Part shown: piece by piece, positions 52,774 to 62,328 of the stretch
Layout of the letters: each line of letters opens with the position of its first letter
Position numbering within the stretch: position 1 is the stretch's first letter
DNA from: Halovenus rubra
GTDB lineage: Archaea > Halobacteriota > Halobacteria > Halobacteriales > Haloarculaceae
NCBI RefSeq assembly: GCF_026586665.1
Contig: NZ_JAODIY010000004.1
Location: 366,120 to 430,119 of the forward strand
DNA length: 64,000 nucleotides
Reading direction: 5' to 3'
Notes under the pieces: generated by a model
Database searches by the model: none
Told to the model about the DNA's origin: nothing
What the model saw: the letters and a program-made list of their open reading frames with translations, nothing else
Position numbers and translations under genes: made by a program

Positions 52774-53325
52774 CTACTTTGAGACGAGGTCGTCGTTTTT
52801 GACGACAACGTCGTCACGTTTCCGGTCGACGAACAGCGCGTCAGACCATGCCGTCTCTTGGGTCTCGTTTTCTGCGGTATCGCCGGTTTTCTCAAGCGCT
52901 TCGAGCCTCGCTACGGAAGCAGCTTTCGCAACCGAGAGCGACCGGTGAGTCTGGTCGCCAACAACCTCGATTTTTTTTCGCGCTCCGCCGGGAACGTAGA
53001 CGAACTCCATCGGCTCGATAACGAGCGTCTGATGGCTCCCGTCTTCGCGTTCCATGGTGTATTTAGCTCGGCCATCAAGGCAGAGATTTACCTCGTCGAG
53101 TCCCGGCGTGTGGGTGTGCCAGTCGAGTTGCTCGTCGGGGTGCAACTCGAAGTACAGACACCGAAACTCGTTGGTCCGAATGGTCTGTGGTGGGTGGGCA
53201 ACATCATCTGGCTCGGCACCCTCCGCCTGTGCTGTCTGAATTTTGTACATCGTCTGCCTGGGGAGAGGTGCGTAGGTCCGCTCCTCAGGCGTCAAATCTG
53301 TGTTGTCTTTCTGTTCGCCTGACAT
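52774..53325 (-). CDS. Cupin-domain protein
   Basis: 183 residues. A single cupin barrel spans about 45-140: LYFELHPDEQLDWHTHTPGLDEVNLCLDGRAKYTME carries the metal-binding H-x-H...E motif, and EPMEFVYVPGGARKKIEV the second motif (its late His is at THRS). An acidic C-terminal tail follows. The start MSGEQKDNTDLTPEERTYA is used; a longer frame to 53448 overlaps the next gene. It lies 71 bases downstream of the N-acetyltransferase gene. Substrate unknown. Confidence 0.82.
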   Translation of the reverse strand: MSGEQKDNTDLTPEERTYAPLPRQTMYKIQTAQAEGAEPDDVAHPPQTIRTNEFRCLYFELHPDEQLDWHTHTPGLDEVNLCLDGRAKYTMEREDGSHQTLVIEPMEFVYVPGGARKKIEVVGDQTHRSLSVAKAASVARLEALEKTGDTAENETQETAWSDALFVDRKRDDVVVKNDDLVSK

Positions 53326-53396
53326 AGTTTTCGCTGTGTTGTTTGATCGATTGGTATCTTCAAATATTAGTTTCTTGGCGGGAGAGTCGATGGCTG

Positions 53397-54191
53397 TCAG
53401 TCTGCTGGATATAGTATACCAAAGCGTTCCGTGAGTACGTCGTGCCACCTTTCGGGTTGGACCGGTTCCTCGTGTTTCTCTGAGCCGACGTACTCGACAA
53501 ACGTTTCGGCATCGAGATAGACCAATCCGTTTTCGGTCCCAACTGAAATCGACGGCGAGCCGGTAAACGTCGACTCGGGAGCGCTCTGCAGGTAGTCGTT
53601 TGTTGCCTCGAAATACGAGAGCGACCTGGGCGTCTCGTCGAACACGTATCGGTCAGTCCATTCCTCGTGGCTCTCGTAGCGAAACTCCACGCGGTGGGTC
53701 ACGTCAGGGCGCTCTGCCTCGATAACACGCCACTCAACGCCAACATCATCGGTCAGTGCTGGCCCGTTGACTGGGATTGGCTGTCGAATCTTGGGCGTTC
53801 CCATCCCCACATCGACCACGTAGCGGCCATCGAGGTGGACCACGTTTGCGTGATGATTGGCTGGGAGCTCGACCCCACCGTCGCCAGTAATCCGCGCGGC
53901 CACGCGGTCGACATCGTAGCCGAGGCTGTCTAAGAGCCAATGAAAGAGGCCGTTAAGCTCGAAGCAGTAGCCGCCGCGTTCACGCGTGACGATTTTTTCA
54001 TATAGCTGTGGCGTCGAAAGCACGACGCCAGAACCGTCCGTGTCACCGTGTGGGTCGCCGACGATTGCGAGATTCTCGAATGGCACAGCCGTGACGTGTG
54101 CGTATAAGAGGCGCTGGAGTGACTCGATGTCAGATTCCCCGACTGCCGATGGGCTGAGCCCGATACGGCTCAGATACTGTTCGGGCGTCAT
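53397..54191 (-). CDS. Arylamine N-acetyltransferase
   Basis: 264 residues of the NAT family that moves acetyl from acetyl-CoA to arylamines or hydrazines. The catalytic triad is in order: Cys76 in ERGGYCFELNGLF, His114 in PANHHANVV and Asp127 in YVVDVGMG. The N-terminal SLQRLLYAHVTAVPFENLAI segment is also characteristic. In archaea its natural substrate is uncertain. Probably co-transcribed with the cupin gene. Confidence 0.93.
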   Translation of the reverse strand: MTPEQYLSRIGLSPSAVGESDIESLQRLLYAHVTAVPFENLAIVGDPHGDTDGSGVVLSTPQLYEKIVTRERGGYCFELNGLFHWLLDSLGYDVDRVAARITGDGGVELPANHHANVVHLDGRYVVDVGMGTPKIRQPIPVNGPALTDDVGVEWRVIEAERPDVTHRVEFRYESHEEWTDRYVFDETPRSLSYFEATNDYLQSAPESTFTGSPSISVGTENGLVYLDAETFVEYVGSEKHEEPVQPERWHDVLTERFGILYPAD

Positions 54192-54322
54192 TGCCGTCGC
54201 TTTGCAGTTTTCTTTCTCGTCCGAGCAGCCCGGTAGTACGTGTCCATGCCCAGAAGACGAGTGGAGAGGGCATCAATGTTTGCTGAATCGCGTTTTTGTA
54301 GGTTCGCTGAGAAGAGCCGCAG

Positions 54323-55294
54323 TTACATGTAGCCGAGGTCGCGCAGACGCTCCATCAGGTCTTCTTTGTCTTGGGCGCGACCGGCTCGCTCGGTGGTGTC
54401 TTCGAGGTTCTGCAGCCATGCGGGCTCGTCGGTTGTCTTTTCAGTCGAGACCTCGGAACCGAGCGAACGGAAGCCAGCGACGTACTTCGGCGAGATGGGC
54501 ACATCTTCCCACTCCACACCATCGGGAAGGTCGTCACCAGACTGGGGAACGTGTCCGCTGTCGGGGAACTCGGCTGCCGCTTCTGGAACCACGTAATGCC
54601 AGAAGGCATCCCACACATCTGCTTCCTTGAACTGTAGGATTGGGTGGACTCGGTCGTGTGGTGGGTAGGTGTCTGGGTCGTGGCGTGGCGAGAAGAACGT
54701 CTCGTCGGCCCGAGCTTCCTGCTCATCCCAGCGAACGCCGGAAATGACACCGTCTATCTCGTGTGTTTCAAGGGCGTCGTTCAGCGCAACCGTCTTGAGG
54801 AGATGGTTGCCGACGTACGTGTCGAGCAGGAAGGGGAACGTCTCATCCTCGTACTCGAGAATATTGCGGATGTGATGTTGGTTGTGGTCGCCAAGTGCAT
54901 CGACTGGGATGTCATCACCGGGCCCAAGTCCGTTCTCGTCGACGTAGGACCCGACGTCTTCGTTGCGCGCGTACACAAGGTCGATGCCCCACTCGTCGGC
55001 CCAGTGCTCGACGAAATCAGTAATCTCATCGAAATGCTGGTAGTGGTCGATGAACACTGCTGTCGGTTTCTCGAAGCCGAACTCGTCAGCCACTTCGTTG
55101 ATGAAATAGAGCGTGAGTGTGGAGTCTTTTCCACCAGTCCACATGACTGCGGGGTTTTCGTACTCTTCGAGACCCTGTCGTGTCACGTCGATTGCTTTCT
55201 CGATTTTTGACTCAAGGGCAGGATACTCGCTTGGATCTTCACCTTCACCGTCGGTGTACTCAACGTCGATGTAATCCGGGAAATCTGCCGTCAT
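54323..55294 (-). CDS. PAPS-reductase/ATP-sulfurylase (CysH/CysD) family protein
   Basis: 323 residues of the adenine-nucleotide alpha-hydrolase superfamily. The PP-loop VMWTGGKDSTLTLYFI (about 50-65) binds ATP/PAPS. FIDHYQHFDEITDFVEHW and VISGVRWDEQEARADETFFSPRHD are the family's second and third motifs, followed by RVHPILQFKEADVWDAFWHY. No reductase Cys pair (ECGLH) is seen at the C terminus, so it may be a sulfurylase-like or thiolation enzyme instead of a PAPS reductase. Confidence 0.85.
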   Translation of the reverse strand: MTADFPDYIDVEYTDGEGEDPSEYPALESKIEKAIDVTRQGLEEYENPAVMWTGGKDSTLTLYFINEVADEFGFEKPTAVFIDHYQHFDEITDFVEHWADEWGIDLVYARNEDVGSYVDENGLGPGDDIPVDALGDHNQHHIRNILEYEDETFPFLLDTYVGNHLLKTVALNDALETHEIDGVISGVRWDEQEARADETFFSPRHDPDTYPPHDRVHPILQFKEADVWDAFWHYVVPEAAAEFPDSGHVPQSGDDLPDGVEWEDVPISPKYVAGFRSLGSEVSTEKTTDEPAWLQNLEDTTERAGRAQDKEDLMERLRDLGYM

Positions 55295-55360
55295 GTCTCA
55301 GACGGCGTTCCAGTTTTCAAAGAAGCTTTTCATTCACGCCGCGTAACCAGTCCCGTCGCG

Positions 55361-56704
55361 TCACCTCACGAGACTGGTCCCATCCATTTTGGGAGTGTCG
55401 GCTTCGATCTCCATTAGGTCCAGAATCGTCGGCGTGATGTCGTAAAGGTCTATATCATCCACTGAGAGGTCAGCCGTCGAGTAGAGACACGCATTGTCGA
55501 ACTTGTGCATCCCGTTGCGAGGTCCGGTGGTGAACACGTCGTCTTTTGCACCGAACGACGCTTTCAGGTCGAATCCATCTGCGGGAACAACCACGACATC
55601 CGGCGCTATCTCGGTGTTTTGTCCGTCGAATGCGTCTTCTCCCTTGACGATACGGCCACAAACTTTCCTGTCGTCGGGACCAGTGAGTGCTTTGAGGTCG
55701 GCTATCAACTCATCGCGAGTGGTTTCGTACTCACTTTCTGGAACTGTTCCATCTGGTTCACGCCCTTCGAGATTGAGGTAGAACCGACCAGGAATGAGCG
55801 AGTACGCCCTCGTCTCAGGGCCGATATCAGCGAGGTCTTCGGGCTCGTCAGCGGCGTATGAAAGCCAGCCGTTTTCAGAGAGCCATCGGTTACAGTTCAC
55901 CTCGTAGTTGAGTTCCGTGAATCCATGGTCAGACGCGACAATCAACTCCGTGGTCTCGTCAAGTTGTTCCCGAATCTTCCCAATATACTCGTCGAGGTTA
56001 CGGTAAAAGTCGAGGAACTCCTCAGCATACGCTCCATCCTGTGCGTAGTCTCGGAACAAGAAGTGATTCACGCGGTCAGTTGCCATAAACACGCCAAAGA
56101 AGAGGTCCCAGTCGTCTTGGTCAATGTAGTGGCTAAATGCATTGTATCGTGCCTCTAGTGTCTCGTTTGCGTTTTCGATGAATGCTGTCTTGTCATCGTT
56201 GTGGCCGAGGCTTGCGTCGACATCGACCTGATAGTTGAGATCTTCGAGCGTACTCTCTACCGCTGGCGAACTCGCTGCATCCTCCAGTGACGGCGAGAGA
56301 AAGCCCGACACCTGCCGTTGCACTTCATCGGACGGTGGGAACGTGACTGGGACGTTGAACACCGACGCTGAGCGGTCGGCAGCCGTCACTCGATCCCATA
56401 GCCGGGTAGCCTTAACGTGGGCCCCTAAGGGGACGTAGGTTTCATAGGAATCCGGCTCTCGGTCTTGGAACCCGTATATACCTGTCTCGCCAGGGTTCTG
56501 GCCGGTGGTAAGTGCTGGCCAGCAAGCGCTCGATTCTGGTGGGACAATGCTTTGGAGTCGTCCACCAGTTCCCTCCGACGCAATCGCGGTGAGATTTTCG
56601 AACACGTCCGGGTGATCCTCGACAAGATCGTACGGAACACCATCGATACCAACGAAAACGACACGCGGGCCATCATCCCCACGCAGTCGGTCGAACAGTC
56701 CCAT
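55361..56704 (-). CDS. Alkaline-phosphatase-superfamily phosphodiesterase/nucleotidase
   Basis: 447 residues. Metal and nucleophile residues of the superfamily are visible: Asp in VFVGIDGVPYDLVEDHP, the nucleophile Ser/Thr region IVPPESSACWPALTTGQNPGETGIYGF, Asp/His in MATDRVNHFLF, and ASDHGFTE. A final cluster is PRNGMHKFDNACLY followed by DITPTILDLMEIEADTPKMDG. No signal peptide, so cytoplasmic. Such haloarchaeal enzymes are annotated as nucleotide pyrophosphatase- or phosphoglycerate mutase-like; substrate uncertain. Divergent from gltX. Confidence 0.88.
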   Translation of the reverse strand: MGLFDRLRGDDGPRVVFVGIDGVPYDLVEDHPDVFENLTAIASEGTGGRLQSIVPPESSACWPALTTGQNPGETGIYGFQDREPDSYETYVPLGAHVKATRLWDRVTAADRSASVFNVPVTFPPSDEVQRQVSGFLSPSLEDAASSPAVESTLEDLNYQVDVDASLGHNDDKTAFIENANETLEARYNAFSHYIDQDDWDLFFGVFMATDRVNHFLFRDYAQDGAYAEEFLDFYRNLDEYIGKIREQLDETTELIVASDHGFTELNYEVNCNRWLSENGWLSYAADEPEDLADIGPETRAYSLIPGRFYLNLEGREPDGTVPESEYETTRDELIADLKALTGPDDRKVCGRIVKGEDAFDGQNTEIAPDVVVVPADGFDLKASFGAKDDVFTTGPRNGMHKFDNACLYSTADLSVDDIDLYDITPTILDLMEIEADTPKMDGTSLVR

Positions 56705-56794
56705 GCAGGTATTCTCTTGCCCTGTGTCTAAATAGATGCGGTTCTGAGGCAAATCCGTCCCAGTTTTGGTGGTCGGGCGTGGACGTACTCAGTA

Positions 56795-58531
56795 ATGGAC
56801 GAGGATATCGAGAACCAGGCAAAAGAAGCCGCTGAGACAAACGCTCTGTTCAACGCGTTGAAACACGACAGTGAGGCACAGGTTGGTGCAATTATGGGCC
56901 CTCTGATGGGGCAAAACCCAGAGTTTCGAGAGTATGGGGACCAGATTGCTGGTGTTATCGCACCTGTCGTTGAGGAAGTTAACGGGATGAGCCAAAAAGA
57001 GCGACGCGAACGGCTCGCAGAGCTCGCACCCGAGCGCCTCGAAGCACTCGAAGCCGAAGACGAGGAGGACGAGCAAGCACTTCCCAAACTACCCAACGCT
57101 GAGGAATACGACCAGGTTCGAATGCGAATGGCACCGAACCCGAACGGGCCGTGGCACCTTGGCAGCGCGCGGATGCCCGCGGTTATTGGAACGTACAAAG
57201 ACATCTACGATGGGTGGATGCTCTGTCGGTTTGACGATACAGACCCGGAGACAAAGCGTCCAGATCTCGACGCCTACGATGAGATTCTGGAGGCTGTTGA
57301 ATATCTCGGCTTCGAACCCGACAAGATACTCAAAGCGAGTGATCGCCTCGAAACCTACTACGAACACGCTCGGGACCTGATTGAGAAAGGTGGGGCATAC
57401 ACATGTTCCTGTCCCCAGGCGGAGTTCTCGGAACAAAAGAACGCTGGAGAGGCCTGTCCTCACAGGGATAAGGATATCCAGACGGTCAAAGAGGAATTCG
57501 AGCGGTTAGTCGACGGCGAGTACGGAGACGGCGAGATGGTCCTTCGCGTCAAGACCGATATCGAACACAAGAATCCCGCCCTGCGCGATTTCGTCGCATT
57601 CCGGGTTATCGAGACACCACATCCGCGTGCGGAAGCCACGGAGTACCGATGCTGGCCGATGCTTGACTTCCAGAGCGGTATCGACGACCATCTAACCGGT
57701 GTCACACACATCATTCGAGGTATCGACCTTCAGGATTCGGCGAAAAAACAGCGGTTCGTGTACGACTACTTCGGCTGGGAGTACCCAGAGGTTGTCCACT
57801 GGGGCCACGTCAACATCGATGAGTACGACATCTCGATGTCAACTTCGACAATCAAAGAACTCGTCGACACAGGGAAACTCGATGGCTGGGATGACCCACG
57901 CGCACCGACAATTGCTAGCCTCCGTCGTCGCGGAATCCGTGGCGAAGCCATTGTCGATGCGATGGTCGAACTCGGCACGTCAAGCTCTAATGTTGACCTC
58001 GCCATGTCTGCAGTGTACTCCGAGAACCGAGAACGAATTGACGATGAGACTGACCGGGCTTTCTTTGTTCGTGATGACCCCGAACACGGTGGTGGTGCCG
58101 TCGAAAAGTCCATAGAGGGAGGGCCCGATGCTGGAAAGCCGCGTGTCCATCCTGAACACGAGGATCGCGGGCAGCGGAACATCCCTGCTAAGGGCGGCGT
58201 TTTACTCGAGGAGTCTGACCTCCCACCGACGGGTAATCGTGTCTGGCTCAAAGGGTATGGCTGTGTCGAACATACCGAGAGTGGATTTAAGTTCGTTGAT
58301 GCCTCTCTCGATGTCACACGCGAAGAGAACGTCGACATTGTTCACTGGGTCTCTGCAACGGATACCCAACCAGTCAAAATGCGGACTCCAGAAGGCGATA
58401 TTTCGGGAGTTGCCGAACCGGGCCTCTCTACGTACGACACTGATGAGATGGTACAGTTTGAACGGGTTGGCTTCGCCAGAATCGATAAGCAAAGCGAGGA
58501 TGAGACGGTGGTTTATTTCGCCCATCGGTAG
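56795..58531 (+). CDS. gltX: Glutamyl-tRNA synthetase (archaeal type)
   Basis: 578 residues. The archaeal/eukaryal-class GluRS charges tRNA-Glu, and in organisms lacking GlnRS also tRNA-Gln. The ATP-binding HIGH-type motif is MAPNPNGPWHLGSARM (about 110-125). The KMSKS-type motif is SMSTSTIKEL, the haloarchaeal MSTS variant. A roughly 100-residue helical N-terminal extension precedes the catalytic core, and a beta-barrel anticodon-binding domain ends the protein. Leaderless-looking start. Confidence 0.95.
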   Translation: MDEDIENQAKEAAETNALFNALKHDSEAQVGAIMGPLMGQNPEFREYGDQIAGVIAPVVEEVNGMSQKERRERLAELAPERLEALEAEDEEDEQALPKLPNAEEYDQVRMRMAPNPNGPWHLGSARMPAVIGTYKDIYDGWMLCRFDDTDPETKRPDLDAYDEILEAVEYLGFEPDKILKASDRLETYYEHARDLIEKGGAYTCSCPQAEFSEQKNAGEACPHRDKDIQTVKEEFERLVDGEYGDGEMVLRVKTDIEHKNPALRDFVAFRVIETPHPRAEATEYRCWPMLDFQSGIDDHLTGVTHIIRGIDLQDSAKKQRFVYDYFGWEYPEVVHWGHVNIDEYDISMSTSTIKELVDTGKLDGWDDPRAPTIASLRRRGIRGEAIVDAMVELGTSSSNVDLAMSAVYSENRERIDDETDRAFFVRDDPEHGGGAVEKSIEGGPDAGKPRVHPEHEDRGQRNIPAKGGVLLEESDLPPTGNRVWLKGYGCVEHTESGFKFVDASLDVTREENVDIVHWVSATDTQPVKMRTPEGDISGVAEPGLSTYDTDEMVQFERVGFARIDKQSEDETVVYFAHR

Positions 58532-58594
58532 CGATTTGACTGAATGCTGTCAGTCAAAGGTTTAAGTATTCGCCCGGACTGTGAATAATTAGCA

Positions 58595-58933
58595 ATGGCA
58601 ATCGACCCGGAATTTGAGGAAACGTATACCGAAACCGAGCGACACGAGGAGCATCGCATCTGGACACCTGATGGCGAGGAACCGAGCGAAGAGATGCAGG
58701 GAATCCATGGGACTCACGTCGCGGTTGATTTCGACATCTGTATCGCAGACGGTGCCTGTCTCGAAGACTGTCCGGTCGACGTGTTTGAGTGGGTTGACAC
58801 ACCCGGGCACCCAGAAAGCGAGATAAAGGCAGACCCGACCTACGAAGACCAATGTATCGACTGTATGCTCTGTGTCGATGTCTGCCCTGTTGATGCGATT
58901 GACGTCGACCCGAGCAGAGCAGGACGCATCTAA
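58595..58933 (+). CDS. Dicluster ferredoxin (zfx-like, 7-8 Fe)
   Basis: 112 residues. Two cluster motifs: CIADGACLEDCPV (C-x5-C-x3-CP) and CIDCMLCVDVCPV (C-x2-C-x2-C-x3-CP), as in archaeal 7Fe/8Fe ferredoxins with an N-terminal extension. The extension here is about 40 residues and acidic, and contains no clear zinc ligands beyond EEHR and IHGTH. It probably carries electrons for the electron-transfer-flavoprotein cluster about 0.8 kb downstream. A TATA-like GGTTTAAG lies near 58559-58566. Confidence 0.9.
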   Translation: MAIDPEFEETYTETERHEEHRIWTPDGEEPSEEMQGIHGTHVAVDFDICIADGACLEDCPVDVFEWVDTPGHPESEIKADPTYEDQCIDCMLCVDVCPVDAIDVDPSRAGRI

Positions 58934-59116
58934 CTAGGCCGGTTACACGACTGTGTAAGTTCTTTTCTGGAAGCACTATCACTTAGAGAGACTGGTCACC
59001 GAACTGTGTCTCTGTTCAGTAACTGCTTTCTCTTGTTGGCTTGACTGCCCTCATACAGCACTGTGTCGTGTGACACGTCTCGTTTTGTGCGTAGCCACAG
59101 ACGGAGTGGACCCTGA

Positions 59117-59554
59117 TTACTCTCTTTCTGTTTGTGCTGTCTCGGCAGAATCGGGGTCTGACCGGTCGAGAGAGGTCTCGCGCACCTTTGACGGTGGTGA
59201 GTACGCGTCGTTCGATATCTCAGCTCCCTCATCCAGAGCAACCAGACGGTCAAGCCGACGCTCGAACTCCGCCTCGTCGATCTCTCCCCTGGCGTATCGA
59301 CGTTTCAATTCTTCGACTGCATCAGTAGCTGACTCGGCTTCGTCTGCAGTCGTATCTTCGGCTGAGAACAGTAGCGCCGCAATCTCGTCGCCCCAGAACA
59401 AAAACACAGGCGTTAGCAGGAACCATCCGACTACGAGAATAGCGTCAGAAAGGGGTTCAGCGACCATTCCACTGAGCATCAGGAGTGGAAGGGTTACCAC
59501 TGCTATTGCTAGCCATAGTTCGTCTGCGACGAACTGTCGGGCCTGCTCGCTCAT
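59117..59554 (-). CDS. SHOCT-domain membrane protein
   Basis: 145 residues. Two hydrophobic helices (about 13-30 and 35-57) precede a short C-terminal oligomerisation domain (EELKRRYARGEIDEAEFERRLDRL), the SHOCT signature. An acidic tail follows. SHOCT proteins are small membrane-associated proteins of mostly unknown role. Isolated between the ferredoxin and etfB. Confidence 0.85.
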   Translation of the reverse strand: MSEQARQFVADELWLAIAVVTLPLLMLSGMVAEPLSDAILVVGWFLLTPVFLFWGDEIAALLFSAEDTTADEAESATDAVEELKRRYARGEIDEAEFERRLDRLVALDEGAEISNDAYSPPSKVRETSLDRSDPDSAETAQTERE

Positions 59555-59718
59555 TAATCAGTGTTTAGGCGGTCGGTATTTATGTTCTGTGTCCAGCTAA
59601 TCGACCGCGCGGCTTTTTTTCGTGTCTTGTGGAGACACCTATCTGGGCTAAAATACAGAGAAACGACGAAACACTTAGGCCGTTAACGCTGTGCAACTTT
59701 CCTAGGGTAGTGTTACAA

Positions 59719-60597
59719 ATGCACATGGTTACTCTTACCAAAGGCGTTCCTGACTTCCGTGAAGGAAAGGTCTCGTTCGACGAGGACGGCCATCTAGAAC
59801 GGGGGAAGACGCCGACTGTGATGAACCCGAACGACAAGATAGCATTACGCGCAGCACTCCAGACAAAAGTAAAACACGGCGGTCACGTCTCGCTAATGAG
59901 CATGGGTCCGCCGGGGTACAAAGAAGTACTCCAAGAAGGAATGAAAGATGTCTATGCTGACGACCTCTTCTTGCTGTCGGACCGTGAGATGGGCGCAGCA
60001 GATACATGGGCCACAGCAATGACAATTGCTACTGGTATCGAGCAACTAGAGCAAGAACCGGATATCATCTTTGCCGGTTTCAAAACTGCAGACGGCGAGA
60101 CTGGACACACTGGGCCACAAACGAACTGGTGTCTCGATATCAACGACGAGCTAACGGACAGGCCACTGATAACCCACGTCATCTCGATTGATGTTGACGA
60201 GGACAAGGGAACCGTCCGTGCCAAACGACTCGTCGAAGGTGACCTCTCAGAGATTGAGACAATCGAGGCAGAGCTTCCGGCTTTTATCGTCACCGACCCG
60301 GAGTTCGAGGCTACCTATCGGCGTGCTGAACACCGATTGCGGTACAAGGACCTTCGTGAGGCGACCAGAGAGCGAGCAGCGACGCTTGAGTTGGACGAAG
60401 ATGTAACAGTCTGGAATCAAGAAGCCCTGAACCTCGACCCAGATTTCATCGGCCTGGATGGGTCACCGACAATCGTCTCCGGTGTCGACCCTATTCCCAA
60501 GGAGCCGTCGGAACGCGAGGCGACGGTTATCGAACCAGACGACGAAGAAAAGATGGAGACGGTGTTCGATGAAATGAAGCAGTATGCGAGTAATTAA
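59719..60597 (+). CDS. etfB: Electron transfer flavoprotein beta subunit (FixA/EtfB)
   Basis: 292 residues from MHMVTLTKGVPDF (or MVTLTKG, two codons on). EtfB signature: VMNPNDKIALRAALQTK, LLSDREMGAADTWATAMTIATGIE, and IIFAGFKTADGETGHTGPQT with the bound nucleotide. The GETGHTGPQ loop binds AMP or, in bifurcating (FixA-type) ETFs, FAD. It forms a heterodimer with the next gene, whose ATG is 2 bases past its stop. Confidence 0.95.
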   Translation: MHMVTLTKGVPDFREGKVSFDEDGHLERGKTPTVMNPNDKIALRAALQTKVKHGGHVSLMSMGPPGYKEVLQEGMKDVYADDLFLLSDREMGAADTWATAMTIATGIEQLEQEPDIIFAGFKTADGETGHTGPQTNWCLDINDELTDRPLITHVISIDVDEDKGTVRAKRLVEGDLSEIETIEAELPAFIVTDPEFEATYRRAEHRLRYKDLREATRERAATLELDEDVTVWNQEALNLDPDFIGLDGSPTIVSGVDPIPKEPSEREATVIEPDDEEKMETVFDEMKQYASN

Positions 60598-60599
60598 CA

Positions 60600-62246
60600 A
60601 TGGTAGAAATCGACCCCACTGAACACGATATCGCAGACCTTGGACCGGAAGTCAACTCGGTAGACGATATCGACGAACTTGAGGCGATGCTGGCACTCGA
60701 AGAGGAGGGAAACGACCGGCCGCCAGTCAAAACACTCATCGAGAGTCGAATTGAGACACTCGTTGACGAAGACGAGGAACTGGACCCAGAAAACGTGGAC
60801 CTGACGGAGTTGACCATCGCTGATATTGCCAATATGGTCCGCGATATCGACGACGCTGACATTGTGCGAGACCTTGTCGAACGAGAGAACGACGGGAAAG
60901 AGCGGAAAGGCGCACTCACACAACTAGAGAGCCGTATCGAATCCATCGAAGGAACCGGTGACGTCGAGGGCGAAGAACTAGAGTACGTGCCACCGGAACA
61001 ACAGTATCCCGGCCTCGACCATCCGACAGCCGACAAGCAGTATGTCGAGGGTCTCTCAGATGAACGCTACCGAGACATGTGGGTCTACTGCGAGACACAG
61101 CAGGGCAAACTCATCGACGTGTCAAAAGAGATGCTGGGGAAGGCCCGAGAGTTGATGGATGATTACAACGAAACCTACGGCGGTGATGAAGACGGAACTC
61201 CCGAAGACGTCGTTGCCGTCATTATCGGTGAGAACGCAGACGAGTTGGCCGACCAAGCAGTTGCCTACGGTGCAGACCGTGTCGTCTATCACGTCGACGA
61301 CCGACTTTCGCGGTTCCGTCACAAGCCCTACACGGAGATTTACTGCCATCTGTGTCGGGATTGGGAACAAGAGTGGCGTAACTACCACGAACCTCGGTAC
61401 AACATCTTCCCAGCGACAAATAACGGTCGTGACCTCTCGGCGCTCGTACAGGGAGAACTCGACTCGGGGCTTGCTTCGGACTGTTCGGACCTCTACATTG
61501 AGGAGGCAATGATTTCGAACCCAGCAAAAACCGGCAATCCCGGCAACAGCAAAGAGTTCGAGCGCGTTCTCCACATGCCGCGCCCGGATTTCTCAGGCTT
61601 CGAGTACTCTACTATCCTCTGTATCGACAAACCGTTCCGGGATTTCCACCCGCAGGGTGCAAGCGTTATTCCCGGCACGTTCGATCTCCCGGAGCCAGAC
61701 CACGACCGGGACGGCAGTATCGTCGAACACGATATCGAACTGCCTGCTGACTGGTTCCAGATAGATGTTATCGACCACGACCAGCTTGAGGCTGGTGTTG
61801 ACCTCACAGGTCACGAGGTTGTCGTTGCGATGGGTCGCGGTATCGATAGAGTCGATCCGACCGAGGGACTTGAACTCGGAGTTGAACTCACCGACCAGTT
61901 CGAGGATGCCGGCTTTGGCCTCTCCCGTGGTGTCATCACAGCCTCGTACGATTTCGGAGGTCACGTCGAGCAGTATGTCTCGGAGGAGCGACAGATTGGC
62001 GAGTCGGGACAGGCTGTCGAGCCCAACCTCTACATCGCGGCGGGAATTTCGGGAGCTATCCAGCACAAAGTTGGGATGGACGAATCCGAGACAATCATTG
62101 CTATCAACACCGACCCTGAGGCGGATATCAGGGAGTTCTCAGATTACTTCATTGAGGGTGACCTCTTTGAGGTGTTACCAACACTTATTGACGCACTCGA
62201 CGCGGGCGAGTTCCAGCCCGTCCTTGCGGAGGCGAGTGGTGACTGA
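60600..62246 (+). CDS. etfA: Electron transfer flavoprotein alpha subunit with long N-terminal extension
   Basis: 548 residues. Classic EtfA (about 320 residues) occupies the second half: VVAVIIGENADELADQAVAYGADRVVYHVDD, and the FAD-binding C-terminal domain VVVAMGRGIDRVDPTEGLELGVELTDQF ... EQYVSEERQIGESGQAVEPNLYIAAGISGAIQHKVGM. The first about 150 residues are a highly acidic helical extension (LTELTIADIANMVRDIDDAD). Haloarchaeal EtfA proteins carry such extensions. Part of the etfB-etfA-fixCX operon. Confidence 0.95.
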   Translation: MVEIDPTEHDIADLGPEVNSVDDIDELEAMLALEEEGNDRPPVKTLIESRIETLVDEDEELDPENVDLTELTIADIANMVRDIDDADIVRDLVERENDGKERKGALTQLESRIESIEGTGDVEGEELEYVPPEQQYPGLDHPTADKQYVEGLSDERYRDMWVYCETQQGKLIDVSKEMLGKARELMDDYNETYGGDEDGTPEDVVAVIIGENADELADQAVAYGADRVVYHVDDRLSRFRHKPYTEIYCHLCRDWEQEWRNYHEPRYNIFPATNNGRDLSALVQGELDSGLASDCSDLYIEEAMISNPAKTGNPGNSKEFERVLHMPRPDFSGFEYSTILCIDKPFRDFHPQGASVIPGTFDLPEPDHDRDGSIVEHDIELPADWFQIDVIDHDQLEAGVDLTGHEVVVAMGRGIDRVDPTEGLELGVELTDQFEDAGFGLSRGVITASYDFGGHVEQYVSEERQIGESGQAVEPNLYIAAGISGAIQHKVGMDESETIIAINTDPEADIREFSDYFIEGDLFEVLPTLIDALDAGEFQPVLAEASGD

Positions 62247-62328
62247 TGCTGAGGACACAGCGACGTCCCTCGACTAGCAGAACAAACGAGAAACAGACAC
62301 GACAGCCGACAGAACACGGAGTAATTCG